64,000 nucleotides of DNA, from the NCBI GenBank assembly GCA_044222005.1, contig JBGANY010000001.1, forward strand, positions 248,001-312,000, read 5' to 3'. Shown one piece after another: positions 36,050 through 45,985 of this stretch (its first letter is position 1; every line of letters begins with the position of its first letter). The notes under the pieces were generated by a model that saw nothing but the letters and a program-made list of their open reading frames with translations, did not search any database and had not been told where the DNA came from. A program made the position numbers and the translations under genes. The stretch is from Methylotenera_A sp044222005. GTDB taxonomy: Bacteria > Pseudomonadota > Gammaproteobacteria > Burkholderiales > Methylophilaceae.

Positions 36050-39000
36050 TTATGGATGCAATGGCGTAACACTGTTTGTTTTTTGCGATTCACTTTTATC
36101 AGATTCTACCTCTTGTGGCTTATCCCATGTACCAATAATGATATATTCGCTGGAGGCAATTTTGTTGAACGGATCTTTTAGTATCTTTTGCGCAACAAAA
36201 GCAGCTGCACCGGCGATTGGGCCGCCCGCCAAGGCTGCCAGTGACAGGCTGTCGCTCACATGCGGCGTGACTTTCACTTTTAGCCTTTGTGTTTCGGTTA
36301 CCAGATTGGTTTCACCTTTGATTCTGGTTTCTGCGGCGGGGCCAGTCATAAAGAAATCATCGCTGCGCATAATGCCATTGTCAATTTTTGCATTTGCGCT
36401 GATTTTGTCAAAGGCAAAGCCGTCACTGAATAGATCCCTGAAATCAAGGCTTAAGCGGCGCGGCAGGCTTTGCAAGCTTAGCAGGCCGAACAAGCGACCA
36501 ACCCCGGGCTGCACTTTTAAGAACTGTCCCTTGGTGGCATCCAGCCTAAAATTGCCATTCAAACTGCTAGTTTCAAACTCATGCGGACTGCCCGACCATT
36601 GCAATTGGCCGGCAATCTCGGCTTCACCGCCTTTGACCGCATCGGGCTGGCCAAAGCGTTTGAGCGCATTGCCTATATTGCTCACGCTTAAAGAGAATTT
36701 CAGGCTTGTGTTGGGATTGCGTGTCCAGTTATACCAGTTGCCGTCAGCTGCCAAGGTGCTGTCCGGATTACTGATTTTCAGTTTTTGGATCACCCAGACA
36801 TCATTGTTTTCAAATGCGTTAAGCTCCAGACTGCCCAGCTTCTTATTGCCCAATTGAAAATTTTCTGCGATGACATCAAGCGCCGGGTAGCCCTTGGCCA
36901 GTTTTTTAATCTCCTTTTTTGCGGCAGGTTTACTGGCGGTTTCGCCGCTAGCGGGAATGGTTAAATTTTTCAGTCTGGCGATAATTTTCCCATTGCCATC
37001 GTCTAGCCATTCGGCGTTGCCAGTGATTTCCTGACTGTCTACTGCCAAAAGCAAGCCGGTTGTGCCGGGTTGGGCGGATAATCTGAGCGCATTTAAGCTG
37101 CGGCCAAAAATATCCAGTTTTTGTATGGCAATGTCGGCTTTCCCAATTGTCAAGCCGCGAGAATCTGCATTGCTGTCAGGCTTGTTAAAGAGCTTCAGCC
37201 AGTCGTCAGCATTAACATGATCCATTTTTCCGTGCAGCGACAACCCAGCTTGGGCAGGGAGTTCGGCAGCGACATTGATGCCGATATCACCGCGTTCGAG
37301 TGCAAGTTTTCCAGCCTGTTCGGTGCGCAATATTTTTGCTGAAACTGCTTTACCATAACTAATATTAATGCTGTCGCTATCCGCACTCAGTTGCTTTTTC
37401 TCGATATTGAAAGCCAGTGGCTGGTTGGCCGTTTTTCCAAAAGGCGGCGGCAGCTGAATAGCCATGCCCAACAAGTTTGAACGCAAACTAACATCTGTCA
37501 GTGGCTTTTTGATGGTAATTTCGCCGGCCCAGTCCGTGCTTCCCTGCATGCTATCTATCAACCGGTTCGAGGCCAGTTTTTTGATGCCGGCATCTGTCAC
37601 GCGGCCATTTGCACTTACGCGCAGGATTTTATCGCTGCCTGTACGTAAGCTAAATTGTGCGGGGCCACCTAGAATCTCTGTGCTGACATTTTGCGCAGTC
37701 AGGCTGTTCTCAGTAAAGTTCAGCACGCCATTCAGTTTGCCAAGCTCGGGCAAGCCAGCATCCGCATTGGCATAAATGGTGCCATTGCTGATTTTATAAA
37801 CGCCTTTGTATTTCGCGGCTTCCAGATCTTGCAATGGAATATTAAGCTCAAGAGAGAGCTTGCCTTGGCCGGCAGTTTTTAACTGGTCAGTAAAGCCTTG
37901 CGTAACTAACTTTACCGGGCTTTCATTCACAAATTTCACGCCATCCACAACCGGACCTTCAACATCACTCACAATATGCAGCATGGGGAAATCTGCATCC
38001 AGTTGTGCGATCTCGGCTTTGCTTTTGATGATTTTATTACCAAAGATATGGCCTTTGTTGGCGTTAAGCAGCATGCGCTTGCCTTCAAAAAGCATGTCCA
38101 GGCCCAAACCTTCAATCACGGGCCAGCCTGTGCCATATTCCAGTAAGACATCGCTGATTTTGGCTGTGACTCTAAAAACCCCAAGTTTTTTATCAAGCTG
38201 GTTATTGGCATTAACGTAAGGAAAATCGGCCAGATTGCCCTTGACCGTTACATTCACGTCTTCTGCACGACCCGCCAGGATCGATGTGTCCAGCCAATGC
38301 AGGGTTGGCTTTCCCAGCATAATAGGGTAGTAAAAAAGCGCGTATTTGGCATCGCCTTTACCGAATTTTCCGCTTAAATCCAGGAACCCTGTTTTAAAGT
38401 TTCCGCTTTTTACACCACTCATATCGTAACTAGCGTTTACAGTGCCGGTAATGTGCGGGCTGCTGATAAAAATGTCTTCGGCCTTTATCCTAGCTTGATC
38501 ATCATTGATTTTCCAGCTGATGTGGCCGTCTAATTTATCTGCGGGAATCGGCCAGCGTAAAATATCTTTTAAATCAAGCATGGCTTTTTGTGACTGCAGC
38601 GTGATTTCGCCGCCATCTTCATCGGCTTCGATTTTGCCTGTCAAATTGCTGAACCCGGGTATTTTCTGGTATGCGGTTAAGCCCAGATGCTTAAAAGAGG
38701 TGTTGACTTTATAAGCAGTAGTTTTACCTGCTTCGCTTTCATACCCAAGGCTGAGCGCTTGCAACTCACCGACTGGCGAGAGTCCGTTCAGTTTCGTAGT
38801 CATGTCTTCCGGCAGTTGAAGGTACGGCCCCAGCTGTTTGATGGTAGCCAAATTAAATTGATCCAGCTTTACATCCGTCTTTACCCAGGGCCTGCCTTTT
38901 TTTGTGCTGGTCGAGTAATAGCCGCGGCCATTATTGATATTCAGGCCAGTATTGGTGCGAAGTTTGATATTGTCTGCAAGGATGGTCTTTGTATTTTTGA

Positions 39001-39925
39001 GGTCACTCCAGCTGATGTCGCCGGTGAATTGCTTGGCGACAAACGGCGTTGTTTGTTTGTTCAGCACCAGGGATAGGTTATTTAATGCGGCATGTGTTTT
39101 GATGCTCTCGATTTTAGCATCAGCAAAACCAACCGATATCTGCGCATCTCCCGCCCCTGTCTGTATGTTTACCGGATAATCCAGCCAGGGCCGCCATACA
39201 GCCAAATCAGCCTGTTTGAGCTGTGCGGACAATTCGCCATGCCAAGTATCAAGCTTGCTGATGTCGCGCCCAACAAAGCGCCCATTGGCCGTAATGATCT
39301 GACTGGTGCCTGTTGAGGGTAATGCAGACAATTCAAACTTGTGCTGGCCAAACAGGCTTCGCCAAGTGGGATTGGCAAGCGTCAGGCTCAATTGTTTGAG
39401 CGATAATGGCGGTGCTTTGCGCAATTCGTCCAGCCAAACCACCTGAGCATTTTTAATGCTCACTTCGCGCTGGCTAAGAAGCCAGTTGGTAAAGTCTGGG
39501 TTGCTTGGTCCCGATAAATCGATTCCGGCTAAATAAATACTGCCATCTGTTTTGCGGCGAATGGTAATTTCAGGCTGATTAATGACCAGATTAGATAGGT
39601 GCGGATGCAGTAACGGGATGCTTAGCCACGAAATATTGGCTCCTGCATTATTTAAATGGAATGCCGAGCGGTTTTCTGCATCGAATAATTCAATATCTTT
39701 AAGCGAAAAATGCGGCGAAATGCCATCCCAGCCTGTTTCAATGTCACCAATGGTGATTTTCTGGCCTATCTTTTCGGAAGCATAAGCGGCAATGTCATCC
39801 TTGTACTGGTCGATATTGGGGAACACGATAAAACGCACGGCAAGCGCTGCCAATATGAAGATGATTAGCAACGACAAGAATACGTATAGCACCCAGCGGT
39901 ATAGTCTTTTTAGGTGAATCATCAT
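36050..39925 (-). CDS. yhdP: YhdP-family AsmA-like lipid-transport protein
   Basis: This 1291-residue protein has an N-terminal transmembrane helix (VLYVFLSLLIIFILAALAVRF, roughly residues 13-33) and a very long periplasmic part made of beta-strands. It ends in an AsmA-like C-terminal region with KVTPHVSDSLSLAALAGGP and IAGAAAFVAQKIL, the DUF3971/AsmA2 signature of YhdP. In E. coli, YhdP, TamB and YdbH carry phospholipids to the outer membrane. Size is close to E. coli YhdP (1266). It is the first gene of the yhdP-nitrilase-tldD cluster and is divergent from the ABC-F gene across 210 bp. Confidence 0.9.
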   Translation of the reverse strand: MMIHLKRLYRWVLYVFLSLLIIFILAALAVRFIVFPNIDQYKDDIAAYASEKIGQKITIGDIETGWDGISPHFSLKDIELFDAENRSAFHLNNAGANISWLSIPLLHPHLSNLVINQPEITIRRKTDGSIYLAGIDLSGPSNPDFTNWLLSQREVSIKNAQVVWLDELRKAPPLSLKQLSLTLANPTWRSLFGQHKFELSALPSTGTSQIITANGRFVGRDISKLDTWHGELSAQLKQADLAVWRPWLDYPVNIQTGAGDAQISVGFADAKIESIKTHAALNNLSLVLNKQTTPFVAKQFTGDISWSDLKNTKTILADNIKLRTNTGLNINNGRGYYSTSTKKGRPWVKTDVKLDQFNLATIKQLGPYLQLPEDMTTKLNGLSPVGELQALSLGYESEAGKTTAYKVNTSFKHLGLTAYQKIPGFSNLTGKIEADEDGGEITLQSQKAMLDLKDILRWPIPADKLDGHISWKINDDQARIKAEDIFISSPHITGTVNASYDMSGVKSGNFKTGFLDLSGKFGKGDAKYALFYYPIMLGKPTLHWLDTSILAGRAEDVNVTVKGNLADFPYVNANNQLDKKLGVFRVTAKISDVLLEYGTGWPVIEGLGLDMLFEGKRMLLNANKGHIFGNKIIKSKAEIAQLDADFPMLHIVSDVEGPVVDGVKFVNESPVKLVTQGFTDQLKTAGQGKLSLELNIPLQDLEAAKYKGVYKISNGTIYANADAGLPELGKLNGVLNFTENSLTAQNVSTEILGGPAQFSLRTGSDKILRVSANGRVTDAGIKKLASNRLIDSMQGSTDWAGEITIKKPLTDVSLRSNLLGMAIQLPPPFGKTANQPLAFNIEKKQLSADSDSINISYGKAVSAKILRTEQAGKLALERGDIGINVAAELPAQAGLSLHGKMDHVNADDWLKLFNKPDSNADSRGLTIGKADIAIQKLDIFGRSLNALRLSAQPGTTGLLLAVDSQEITGNAEWLDDGNGKIIARLKNLTIPASGETASKPAAKKEIKKLAKGYPALDVIAENFQLGNKKLGSLELNAFENNDVWVIQKLKISNPDSTLAADGNWYNWTRNPNTSLKFSLSVSNIGNALKRFGQPDAVKGGEAEIAGQLQWSGSPHEFETSSLNGNFRLDATKGQFLKVQPGVGRLFGLLSLQSLPRRLSLDFRDLFSDGFAFDKISANAKIDNGIMRSDDFFMTGPAAETRIKGETNLVTETQRLKVKVTPHVSDSLSLAALAGGPIAGAAAFVAQKILKDPFNKIASSEYIIIGTWDKPQEVESDKSESQKTNSVTPLHP

Positions 39926-40135
39926 TATGTTTTTTATTCTTGCGTTAATAACGGGCTTGTTTGGGCAATAGGGCGCATTGAAATCATTGTTTATTTTACT
40001 TTAATTTATGTGACTAACTTGTTAATAAAACGTAAACATCTGGCTATAAATCACGCTGGATTGCTTTAGAATAACGCCTTTTGGCAAATTTGGCTGACGT
40101 TTGGTCCAAAAGTTCAAGTTTGGTTAAGGCGCACA

Positions 40136-42064
40136 TTGATTCAATTTAGAAATTTAACGCTTACACGTGGTGTGAAAGTGCTGCTGGAAGCCGCGTCTTT
40201 TCAGTTGCATCCGGGCCATAAAGTCGGCCTGATCGGCGCCAATGGCGCGGGAAAGTCCAGCCTGTTCGCCTTGTTGCGTGGCGAGCTGCAGCCCGAAGTT
40301 GGCGATCTGGAAATGCCGCCAAACTGGGTGGTCGCGCATGTAGCGCAGGAAACGCCCGCGCTGGATCAGCCGGCGCTGGAATTCACGCTGGATGGCGATG
40401 TTGAGTTGCGTGAGATAGAGGCAGCCCTCATCTCAGCAGAAGCCAATCATGAAGGCGAAAAAATTGCCGACTTGCACCATCGTTTAAGTGATATTGAGGG
40501 CTATAGCGCCAAAGCGCGTGCGTCGGCCTTATTGGATGGCCTGGGCTTTATCCAGGCTGATTTGGCGCGGTCTGTCAGTGATTTTTCGGGTGGCTGGCGT
40601 GTGCGCTTGAATCTGGCGCGCGCGTTGATGTGCCGCTCGGACTTGTTGCTATTGGATGAACCGACCAATCACCTGGATTTGGATGCGGTCATCTGGCTGG
40701 AGGGCTGGTTGCGCGACTATCGCGGTACTTTGTTATTGATTTCGCATGACCGGGATTTCCTGGATAACGTGATTGATAACGTGCTGTACATTGAGCAGCA
40801 GCGCATTACGCTGTATCGCGGCGGTTACACTGATTTTGAACGGCAGCGTGCAGAAAAGCTGGCGTTGCAGCAGGCGATGTATGAAAAGCAGCAGCGCAAG
40901 GTTGCCCATTTGCACAGTTACATTGACCGCTTCCGTGTGCAGGCTACCAAGGCGCGGCAGGCGCAGAGCCGTATTAAAGCGCTGGAGCGCATGGAAATGA
41001 TTTCTGCCGCGCATGTCGATTCGCAGTTTAACTTCGAGTTTCGCGCACCGGCGAGTGCGCCAGATCCTTTGCTGGTGCTGGATAACGCGGATGCAGGCTA
41101 CGCAGATAAAAAAATCTTAACTCAAATCAAGCTCACCATTCGCCCAGGCGAACGCATTGGCTTGCTCGGCAAGAATGGTGCGGGCAAGTCGACGCTGATT
41201 AAACTACTCGCTGCCGAATTAAAACCGTTAGGCGGCAAGCGTGTGGAAGGTAAAGATTTAAAAATCGGCTATTTTGCCCAGCATCAATTGGAGCAGCTTC
41301 GTCCGCATGAATCGCCGTTACAGCATATGATGAGGCTAGAACTTGAATTAAAAGTTCCGGCTACACGCGAGCAGGAACACCTGAACTATCTTGGTGGCTT
41401 TGATTTTAAAGGCGACATGGCGCGCAGTCCTTGTGAAAATTATTCGGGGGGAGAAAAATCACGCTTGGCCTTGGCTTTACTGATTTGGACGCGTCCGAAT
41501 CTGCTTTTGCTGGATGAGCCAACTAACCATTTAGACTTGGAAATGCGTCACGCCTTAACGCTGGCTTTGCAGGATTACGAAGGCGGCGTGATTCTGGTTT
41601 CGCATGACAGAGCCTTGCTGCGCGCCACGTGCGACCAGTTTGTACTGGTTGCCAATGGCAAAGCGGAAGCGTTTGATGGTGATCTGGATGATTACAAAGT
41701 CTGGCTGGCGTCACAAAAAAGCGAGCAAAGTGCATCGCCAAAAGCCGCGCCGGTATTGGCTTCCAGAGCATCAGGTTTGAACGCGTATGCACAAAATAAA
41801 GCAGAGCGGCAGGCACGCATCGTGGCGCGCCGACCATTGCTGAAAGAAACCGAACACATCGAGAAGCAACTGGAAAAATGGCAGCAGGAAAAATCCATTC
41901 TGGATGCCCGCGCCGGTGAATCCAGCCTGTATGATGCTGAGAATAAAGCTGAACTGCAAAGCTTATTAAAGCGCCAGGCAGAGCTTGGCAGCCAAATAGA
42001 TGAAGCTGAAATGCGCTGGCTGGAGTTACATGAACAACTCGAAGCTCACCCTGAAATTAACTAA
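40136..42064 (+). CDS. yheS: ABC-F family ATPase, YheS-like
   Basis: This 642-residue cytoplasmic protein has two ABC cassettes and no membrane domain, the ABC-F layout of ribosome-associated factors. The first cassette has GANGAGKSS near residue 35, FSGGWRVRLNLARAL and LLLLDEPTNHLDLDA. The second has GKNGAGKST near 345, YSGGEKSRLALALL and LLLDEPTNHLDLEMR. A linker of about 80 residues joins them, and a charged coiled-coil tail follows the second. The opening IQFRNLTLTRGVKVLLEAA matches YheS rather than EttA or Uup. The start is TTG at 40136 with AAGGCG upstream. Confidence 0.88.
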   Translation: MIQFRNLTLTRGVKVLLEAASFQLHPGHKVGLIGANGAGKSSLFALLRGELQPEVGDLEMPPNWVVAHVAQETPALDQPALEFTLDGDVELREIEAALISAEANHEGEKIADLHHRLSDIEGYSAKARASALLDGLGFIQADLARSVSDFSGGWRVRLNLARALMCRSDLLLLDEPTNHLDLDAVIWLEGWLRDYRGTLLLISHDRDFLDNVIDNVLYIEQQRITLYRGGYTDFERQRAEKLALQQAMYEKQQRKVAHLHSYIDRFRVQATKARQAQSRIKALERMEMISAAHVDSQFNFEFRAPASAPDPLLVLDNADAGYADKKILTQIKLTIRPGERIGLLGKNGAGKSTLIKLLAAELKPLGGKRVEGKDLKIGYFAQHQLEQLRPHESPLQHMMRLELELKVPATREQEHLNYLGGFDFKGDMARSPCENYSGGEKSRLALALLIWTRPNLLLLDEPTNHLDLEMRHALTLALQDYEGGVILVSHDRALLRATCDQFVLVANGKAEAFDGDLDDYKVWLASQKSEQSASPKAAPVLASRASGLNAYAQNKAERQARIVARRPLLKETEHIEKQLEKWQQEKSILDARAGESSLYDAENKAELQSLLKRQAELGSQIDEAEMRWLELHEQLEAHPEIN

Positions 42065-42079
42065 CTAGAGAAAATAAAC

Positions 42080-42634
42080 ATGGACTACTCAAAACGACTC
42101 ACCTTGCTGCATGCTTTATGTCTGGCGGAAACCTTAGATGATGGCGCAAAGCCTAATGTCAATTTGGATCAATATGACGCGCTGGATTCTGCGCATTATC
42201 TGTCCAGTTACGTGACATTCAAGGCGATTCAGGCGGCGGATAGACAGCCCGCATTCGAGCATAAAAACAACTTTGATATGTTAAGCGTGTATCAGGCCTA
42301 TGCGCTATTGACGTTCGCGTTTTTTACCGCGCCTTTAGTCCAGGAAAACATCACGCCGGATATCACTGCAGCACAAATTATCATTGCCAAAACACTTTTT
42401 GCAGGCCTTTCGGAGTCAGAGCTGATCGAGATCATCGAATCAGGTTTCAACAAATTCAAGCTGATTGGCGAAGCAGAAGCTGAACACTGGATGGAGTTCC
42501 GTGAGAACCTGGACAAACTCACGGTGAGTTTTGTGATTGCCGGCACCGATGATGACAGCCCGCACAGCAAAGAAGAAGTGTTGCCGATTTTTGGGCAGTT
42601 ATTAAGCCAGTTGTGCGAAGCATTTGAGGTTTAG
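42080..42634 (+). CDS. Hypothetical protein, mostly helical
   Basis: This 184-residue soluble protein has no signal peptide or transmembrane segment. It is acidic and appears mostly alpha-helical (for example SYVTFKAIQAADRQP, SESELIEIIESGFNKFK and EHWMEFRENLDKL). I do not recognise a family. It starts 15 bp after the ABC-F gene on the same strand, with an AGAGAAA upstream of the ATG, so it is probably co-transcribed with it. Confidence 0.75.
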   Translation: MDYSKRLTLLHALCLAETLDDGAKPNVNLDQYDALDSAHYLSSYVTFKAIQAADRQPAFEHKNNFDMLSVYQAYALLTFAFFTAPLVQENITPDITAAQIIIAKTLFAGLSESELIEIIESGFNKFKLIGEAEAEHWMEFRENLDKLTVSFVIAGTDDDSPHSKEEVLPIFGQLLSQLCEAFEV

Positions 42635-42715
42635 AATTTCTATAATAGCCCAACTTCTAGTAATGCCATTTATTCTGAAATGACGAGATGATGGTTAAAG
42701 GTATATGTTTTGTGC

Positions 42716-43708
42716 TTAGTTTTGCAATTCAATCTTGTTTCTTTCAGTAATGCTTTTATCATTTTTGTTTTTGTACATGAGTGAGTCTGATTCGGCCAGT
42801 AGCGCTTCAACAGTCTTATGTTTGTCAACACAGAATTGAACAATGCCGTAAGAGAAAGAAATGCTATAACCAGAATTTGCTTTTAGGTTATATTCATCAA
42901 GAGCGTTGCGGAGTTTATTGATAACTTCATCTGCGAGTCTTTTTGTTGCATCTGTTAACAATATTACAAACTCATCGCCTCCTAGTCGGGCGACCAAGTC
43001 AGAACCTCTGAGCTTGTTTTTAATTAATTCAGCGAAGGTAACTAAAGCTTTATCGCCTTCATCGTGTCCAAATTGGTCGTTAATCTGTTTAAATCCATTT
43101 AGATCGAGGAAAACCAAAGATGCTGGCATTGTTTGCCGAACACAGAGGTTTAAGCTGTGTCCCGCCAGCATCATAAAGCCTCTCCTGTTCGATATATGGG
43201 TAAGCTCGTCAATGATTGCCATATTTAGAGCTGCAAGTTCGTGTTCCACCATTGAAGAAAGGTCTTTAATTGTTTCGATGTCTTCTTCATTAAATGATCT
43301 TGGTATCTGGTCGATAATGCACAAAGTGCCCAATTTTCTGCCATCTGGTGCTTTAATCGGGCAGCCCGCATAAAAGCGGATTTTTGGTTCATTTGTAACC
43401 AGTGGGTTATCAGCAAAACGAATGTCTTTTTGTGCGTCTGGAATAATAAATACTTCGTCGCCGAGGATGGTATGCCCACAAAAAGAAATATCTCGTGGAG
43501 TTTCGCTAACGCTGAGACCCGCACAAGATTTAAACCATTGACGGTTTTCATCAACCAGGCTGACCAATGCGATAGGGACAGCGAAAATTCTCTGTGCCAT
43601 ACGAGTTAATCGATCAAAACGTTCCTCAGGCAGAGTGTCTAGAACGTTGAGTGACCTAAGTGACTTAAGTCGGGCTTTTTCATCAATTGGAATAGCTGGT
43701 CTTAACAT
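42716..43708 (-). CDS. GAF-GGDEF diguanylate cyclase
   Basis: This 330-residue cytoplasmic protein joins an N-terminal GAF domain (~20-160; NRQWFKSCAGLSVSETPRD and FYAGCPIKAPDGRKLGTLC) to a C-terminal GGDEF domain (~165-325). The active-site loop is intact (RLGGDEF, near residue 240), and an RxxD inhibitory site (RGSD) lies exactly five residues before it. It should therefore make cyclic di-GMP with product inhibition. The GAF domain is of the redox/light/ligand-responsive type seen in bacterial cyclases. No EAL domain is present. It is a single gene, with an inverted repeat in its upstream region (43752-43770). Confidence 0.92.
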   Translation of the reverse strand: MLRPAIPIDEKARLKSLRSLNVLDTLPEERFDRLTRMAQRIFAVPIALVSLVDENRQWFKSCAGLSVSETPRDISFCGHTILGDEVFIIPDAQKDIRFADNPLVTNEPKIRFYAGCPIKAPDGRKLGTLCIIDQIPRSFNEEDIETIKDLSSMVEHELAALNMAIIDELTHISNRRGFMMLAGHSLNLCVRQTMPASLVFLDLNGFKQINDQFGHDEGDKALVTFAELIKNKLRGSDLVARLGGDEFVILLTDATKRLADEVINKLRNALDEYNLKANSGYSISFSYGIVQFCVDKHKTVEALLAESDSLMYKNKNDKSITERNKIELQN

Positions 43709-43922
43709 TTTGATTTACCTTTCAAGCTTAGGTTTATTACATAACGTCACTATATCAATTTTCTTGATATGTAATTTGATAATATAAGCTGGATTGGGAC
43801 CGCATCTTATTGAACGGATTAGCTGATTTAAATAAGTGTTTTGACTCTTTACAGGTTATTGGAGCAAACAGCATGATGCCTTAAAGCGCGAGGCTTGTTT
43901 TTTTTTGGACAGGCTGGCTTGA

Positions 43923-45494
43923 TTAGGCGATTTCGCGCGTTTCTAAAAACTCAATATTGGGGTAACGTTCTTGTGCCATTTGCAGATTCACACGATTCGG
44001 CGCTAAGTAGACGTAATCTTCTGCGCCATCTAGGCCCACGTTAAATCCGTATTTATCCGCAATCGCTTTCAGGTCGGCGTCCGAGCCTTTCAGCCAGCGC
44101 GCGGTGTAGCAATCGTAAGGCTCAAACACCATATCTACGCCGTATTCGTGTTCCAGGCGGTGTGCAACCACGTCAAACTGCAGCATGCCGACGGCGCCCA
44201 GAATCAGGTCGTTGGAAAGCAGCGGACGGAATAGTTGCGCCGCGCCTTCTTCCGCCAGCTGTTTCAACCCGATTTGCAGCTGCTTCATCTTCATCGGATT
44301 TTTGATGCGGGCACGGCGGAAATACTCGGGCGCAAATGAAGGAATACCGATGAATTTCAGGTTTTCGCCTTCGGTAAAAGTATCCCCTAATTTCACTGTG
44401 CCGTGGTTGGGGATGCCGATGATGTCGCCCGAATACGCCTCGTCCATGGTGGTGCGGTCTCGCGCCATAAAGGTGATGGCATTGTTCACGCTCAAGGTTT
44501 TACCAGATGCAACTTGTTTTATTTTCATGCCGCGCTCAAAACGGCCTGAGCACACACGCAAAAAGGCGATGCGGTCGCGGTGTTTTGGGTCCATATTGGC
44601 TTGAATTTTAAACACAAAGCCTGAAAATTTGTCTTCATCTGGCGCAACCTTACGGCTTGCCGTGTTGCGTGCCTGTGGGGGAGGGGAAAGGTCAACTACC
44701 GCGTCCAGCAGGGATTGCACGCCGAAATTGTTAATGGCTGATCCGAAAAAAACCGGCGTTTGTTTGCCGCTTAAATAGCGTGATTTATCAAAGGTATGAG
44801 ATGCACCACGTACCAGTTCGACATCCACGCGCAGGTCGTCTGCAAGATGGCCCAGCAGTTCGTCCAGACGTGGGTTATCCAAACCTTTGATCGTCTCGGA
44901 CGTGCCTTTTTCCGCACGCGGGTCAAAGAACGAAATCTCGTCGTTATACAAATGGTAAACACCGCGGAAGCCTTTACCCATACCGATCGGCCAGGTCATT
45001 GGCGCGCATTCCATGCCGAGGGTAGATTCGATCTCATCCAGCAGTTCAATCGGCGCGCGGCTTTCGCGATCCAGCTTGTTAATGAACGTGATGATCGGTG
45101 TATCGCGCATGCGGCAGACGTTGAGCAACTTGATGGTCTGCGCTTCCACGCCGTTTACCGAGTCAATCACCATCACGGCAGAGTCTACCGCCGTCAACGT
45201 GCGATAGGTATCTTCGGAGAAGTCGTCATGGCCTGGCGTATCCAACAGATTAATCATGTGTTCACGATACGGAAACTGCATGACAGATGAGGTGACCGAA
45301 ATGCCGCGTTGCTTTTCCAGTTCCATCCAGTCCGATGTCGCATGGCGTGCCGCCTTGCGGCCACGCACCTCGCCAGCCACCTGAATCGCACCGCCAAACC
45401 ACAGCAGTTTCTCGGTGAGCGTGGTTTTACCCGCATCCGGGTGGGAGATAATGGCAAAGGTACGGCGCCGGGTGATTTCTTGTTGCAATGACAT
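43923..45494 (-). CDS. prfC: Peptide chain release factor 3
   Basis: This 523-residue translational GTPase recycles RF1/RF2 after termination. The G-domain motifs are complete: SHPDAGKTTLTEKL (G1, ~18-31), RGISVTSSVMQF (G2), LLDTPGHDDFSEDTYR (G3, ~89) and FINKLDRE (G4). The C-terminal half shows the RF3-specific GAVGMLQFDVVAHRLEHEYGVD segment. Length matches RF3 (E. coli 529). The gene appears to stand alone; 214 bp separate its stop from the cyclase gene. Confidence 0.96.
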   Translation of the reverse strand: MSLQQEITRRRTFAIISHPDAGKTTLTEKLLWFGGAIQVAGEVRGRKAARHATSDWMELEKQRGISVTSSVMQFPYREHMINLLDTPGHDDFSEDTYRTLTAVDSAVMVIDSVNGVEAQTIKLLNVCRMRDTPIITFINKLDRESRAPIELLDEIESTLGMECAPMTWPIGMGKGFRGVYHLYNDEISFFDPRAEKGTSETIKGLDNPRLDELLGHLADDLRVDVELVRGASHTFDKSRYLSGKQTPVFFGSAINNFGVQSLLDAVVDLSPPPQARNTASRKVAPDEDKFSGFVFKIQANMDPKHRDRIAFLRVCSGRFERGMKIKQVASGKTLSVNNAITFMARDRTTMDEAYSGDIIGIPNHGTVKLGDTFTEGENLKFIGIPSFAPEYFRRARIKNPMKMKQLQIGLKQLAEEGAAQLFRPLLSNDLILGAVGMLQFDVVAHRLEHEYGVDMVFEPYDCYTARWLKGSDADLKAIADKYGFNVGLDGAEDYVYLAPNRVNLQMAQERYPNIEFLETREIA

Positions 45495-45549
45495 GGTGGG
45501 TTTGAAATAGGAAAAACGCTATTTTACCCGAAATACGCGCATGCTCGGC

Positions 45550-45569
45550 ATTCTCGCGTAAGCGGGAAT
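45550..45569. repeat. dRS3-like hairpin
   Basis: ATTCTCGC and GCGGGAAT pair around a GTAA loop with one G-T pair. Short ATTCCCGC-type inverted repeats like this are scattered through many betaproteobacterial intergenic regions. It sits between prfC and the DUF2934 gene; only this copy was noticed in the window. Confidence 0.45.
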
Positions 45570-45757
45570 CCGGAGAAATAGTCAGGTTACATTTGTGCGT
45601 GTGTGACAGGAGTCGCTTATACGTGCTAGCACTTATTTACTCTTGGTAGGCTAGTTCAGTAATATACAAAATTAAGCGGTACGTCCAAAGTAACTACTCG
45701 TTACATTATTTATCCCTCTCTGTACCGTCGACTTTTTTGCTATGTTTAGGAGGTATT

Positions 45758-45985
45758 ATGGAACTTGCAAAAACATCCCCGATGATTACGAAGAACCCTA
45801 TTCCGGTTATTGGCATTGAGTCCAAAGTTGAGTCTAGCAATGAATCCAGACAGACATTGAACGTTGGAGATAAACGCGATCTTATAGCGGTGCGTGCTTA
45901 CTGCAAGGCAGAAGCAAGAGGTTTTGAACCCGGACACGAGATGGAGGACTGGCTAGCTGCTGAAGCTGAGGTAGCAGGCCAATGA
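45758..45985 (+). CDS. DUF2934 protein
   Basis: The start is the ATG at 45758, with a strong AGGAGG Shine-Dalgarno, giving 75 residues; the longer reading from 45737 includes the Shine-Dalgarno and is unlikely. The C-terminal half has the DUF2934 pattern (IAVRAYCKAEARGFEPG, then MEDWLAAEAEVAG). Function is unknown. The last 4 bp overlap the start of the PAS-like gene (ATGA), so the two are translationally coupled. The upstream region holds a GTAAC/GTTAC inverted repeat at 45690-45704 that could be an operator. Confidence 0.8.
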   Translation: MELAKTSPMITKNPIPVIGIESKVESSNESRQTLNVGDKRDLIAVRAYCKAEARGFEPGHEMEDWLAAEAEVAGQ

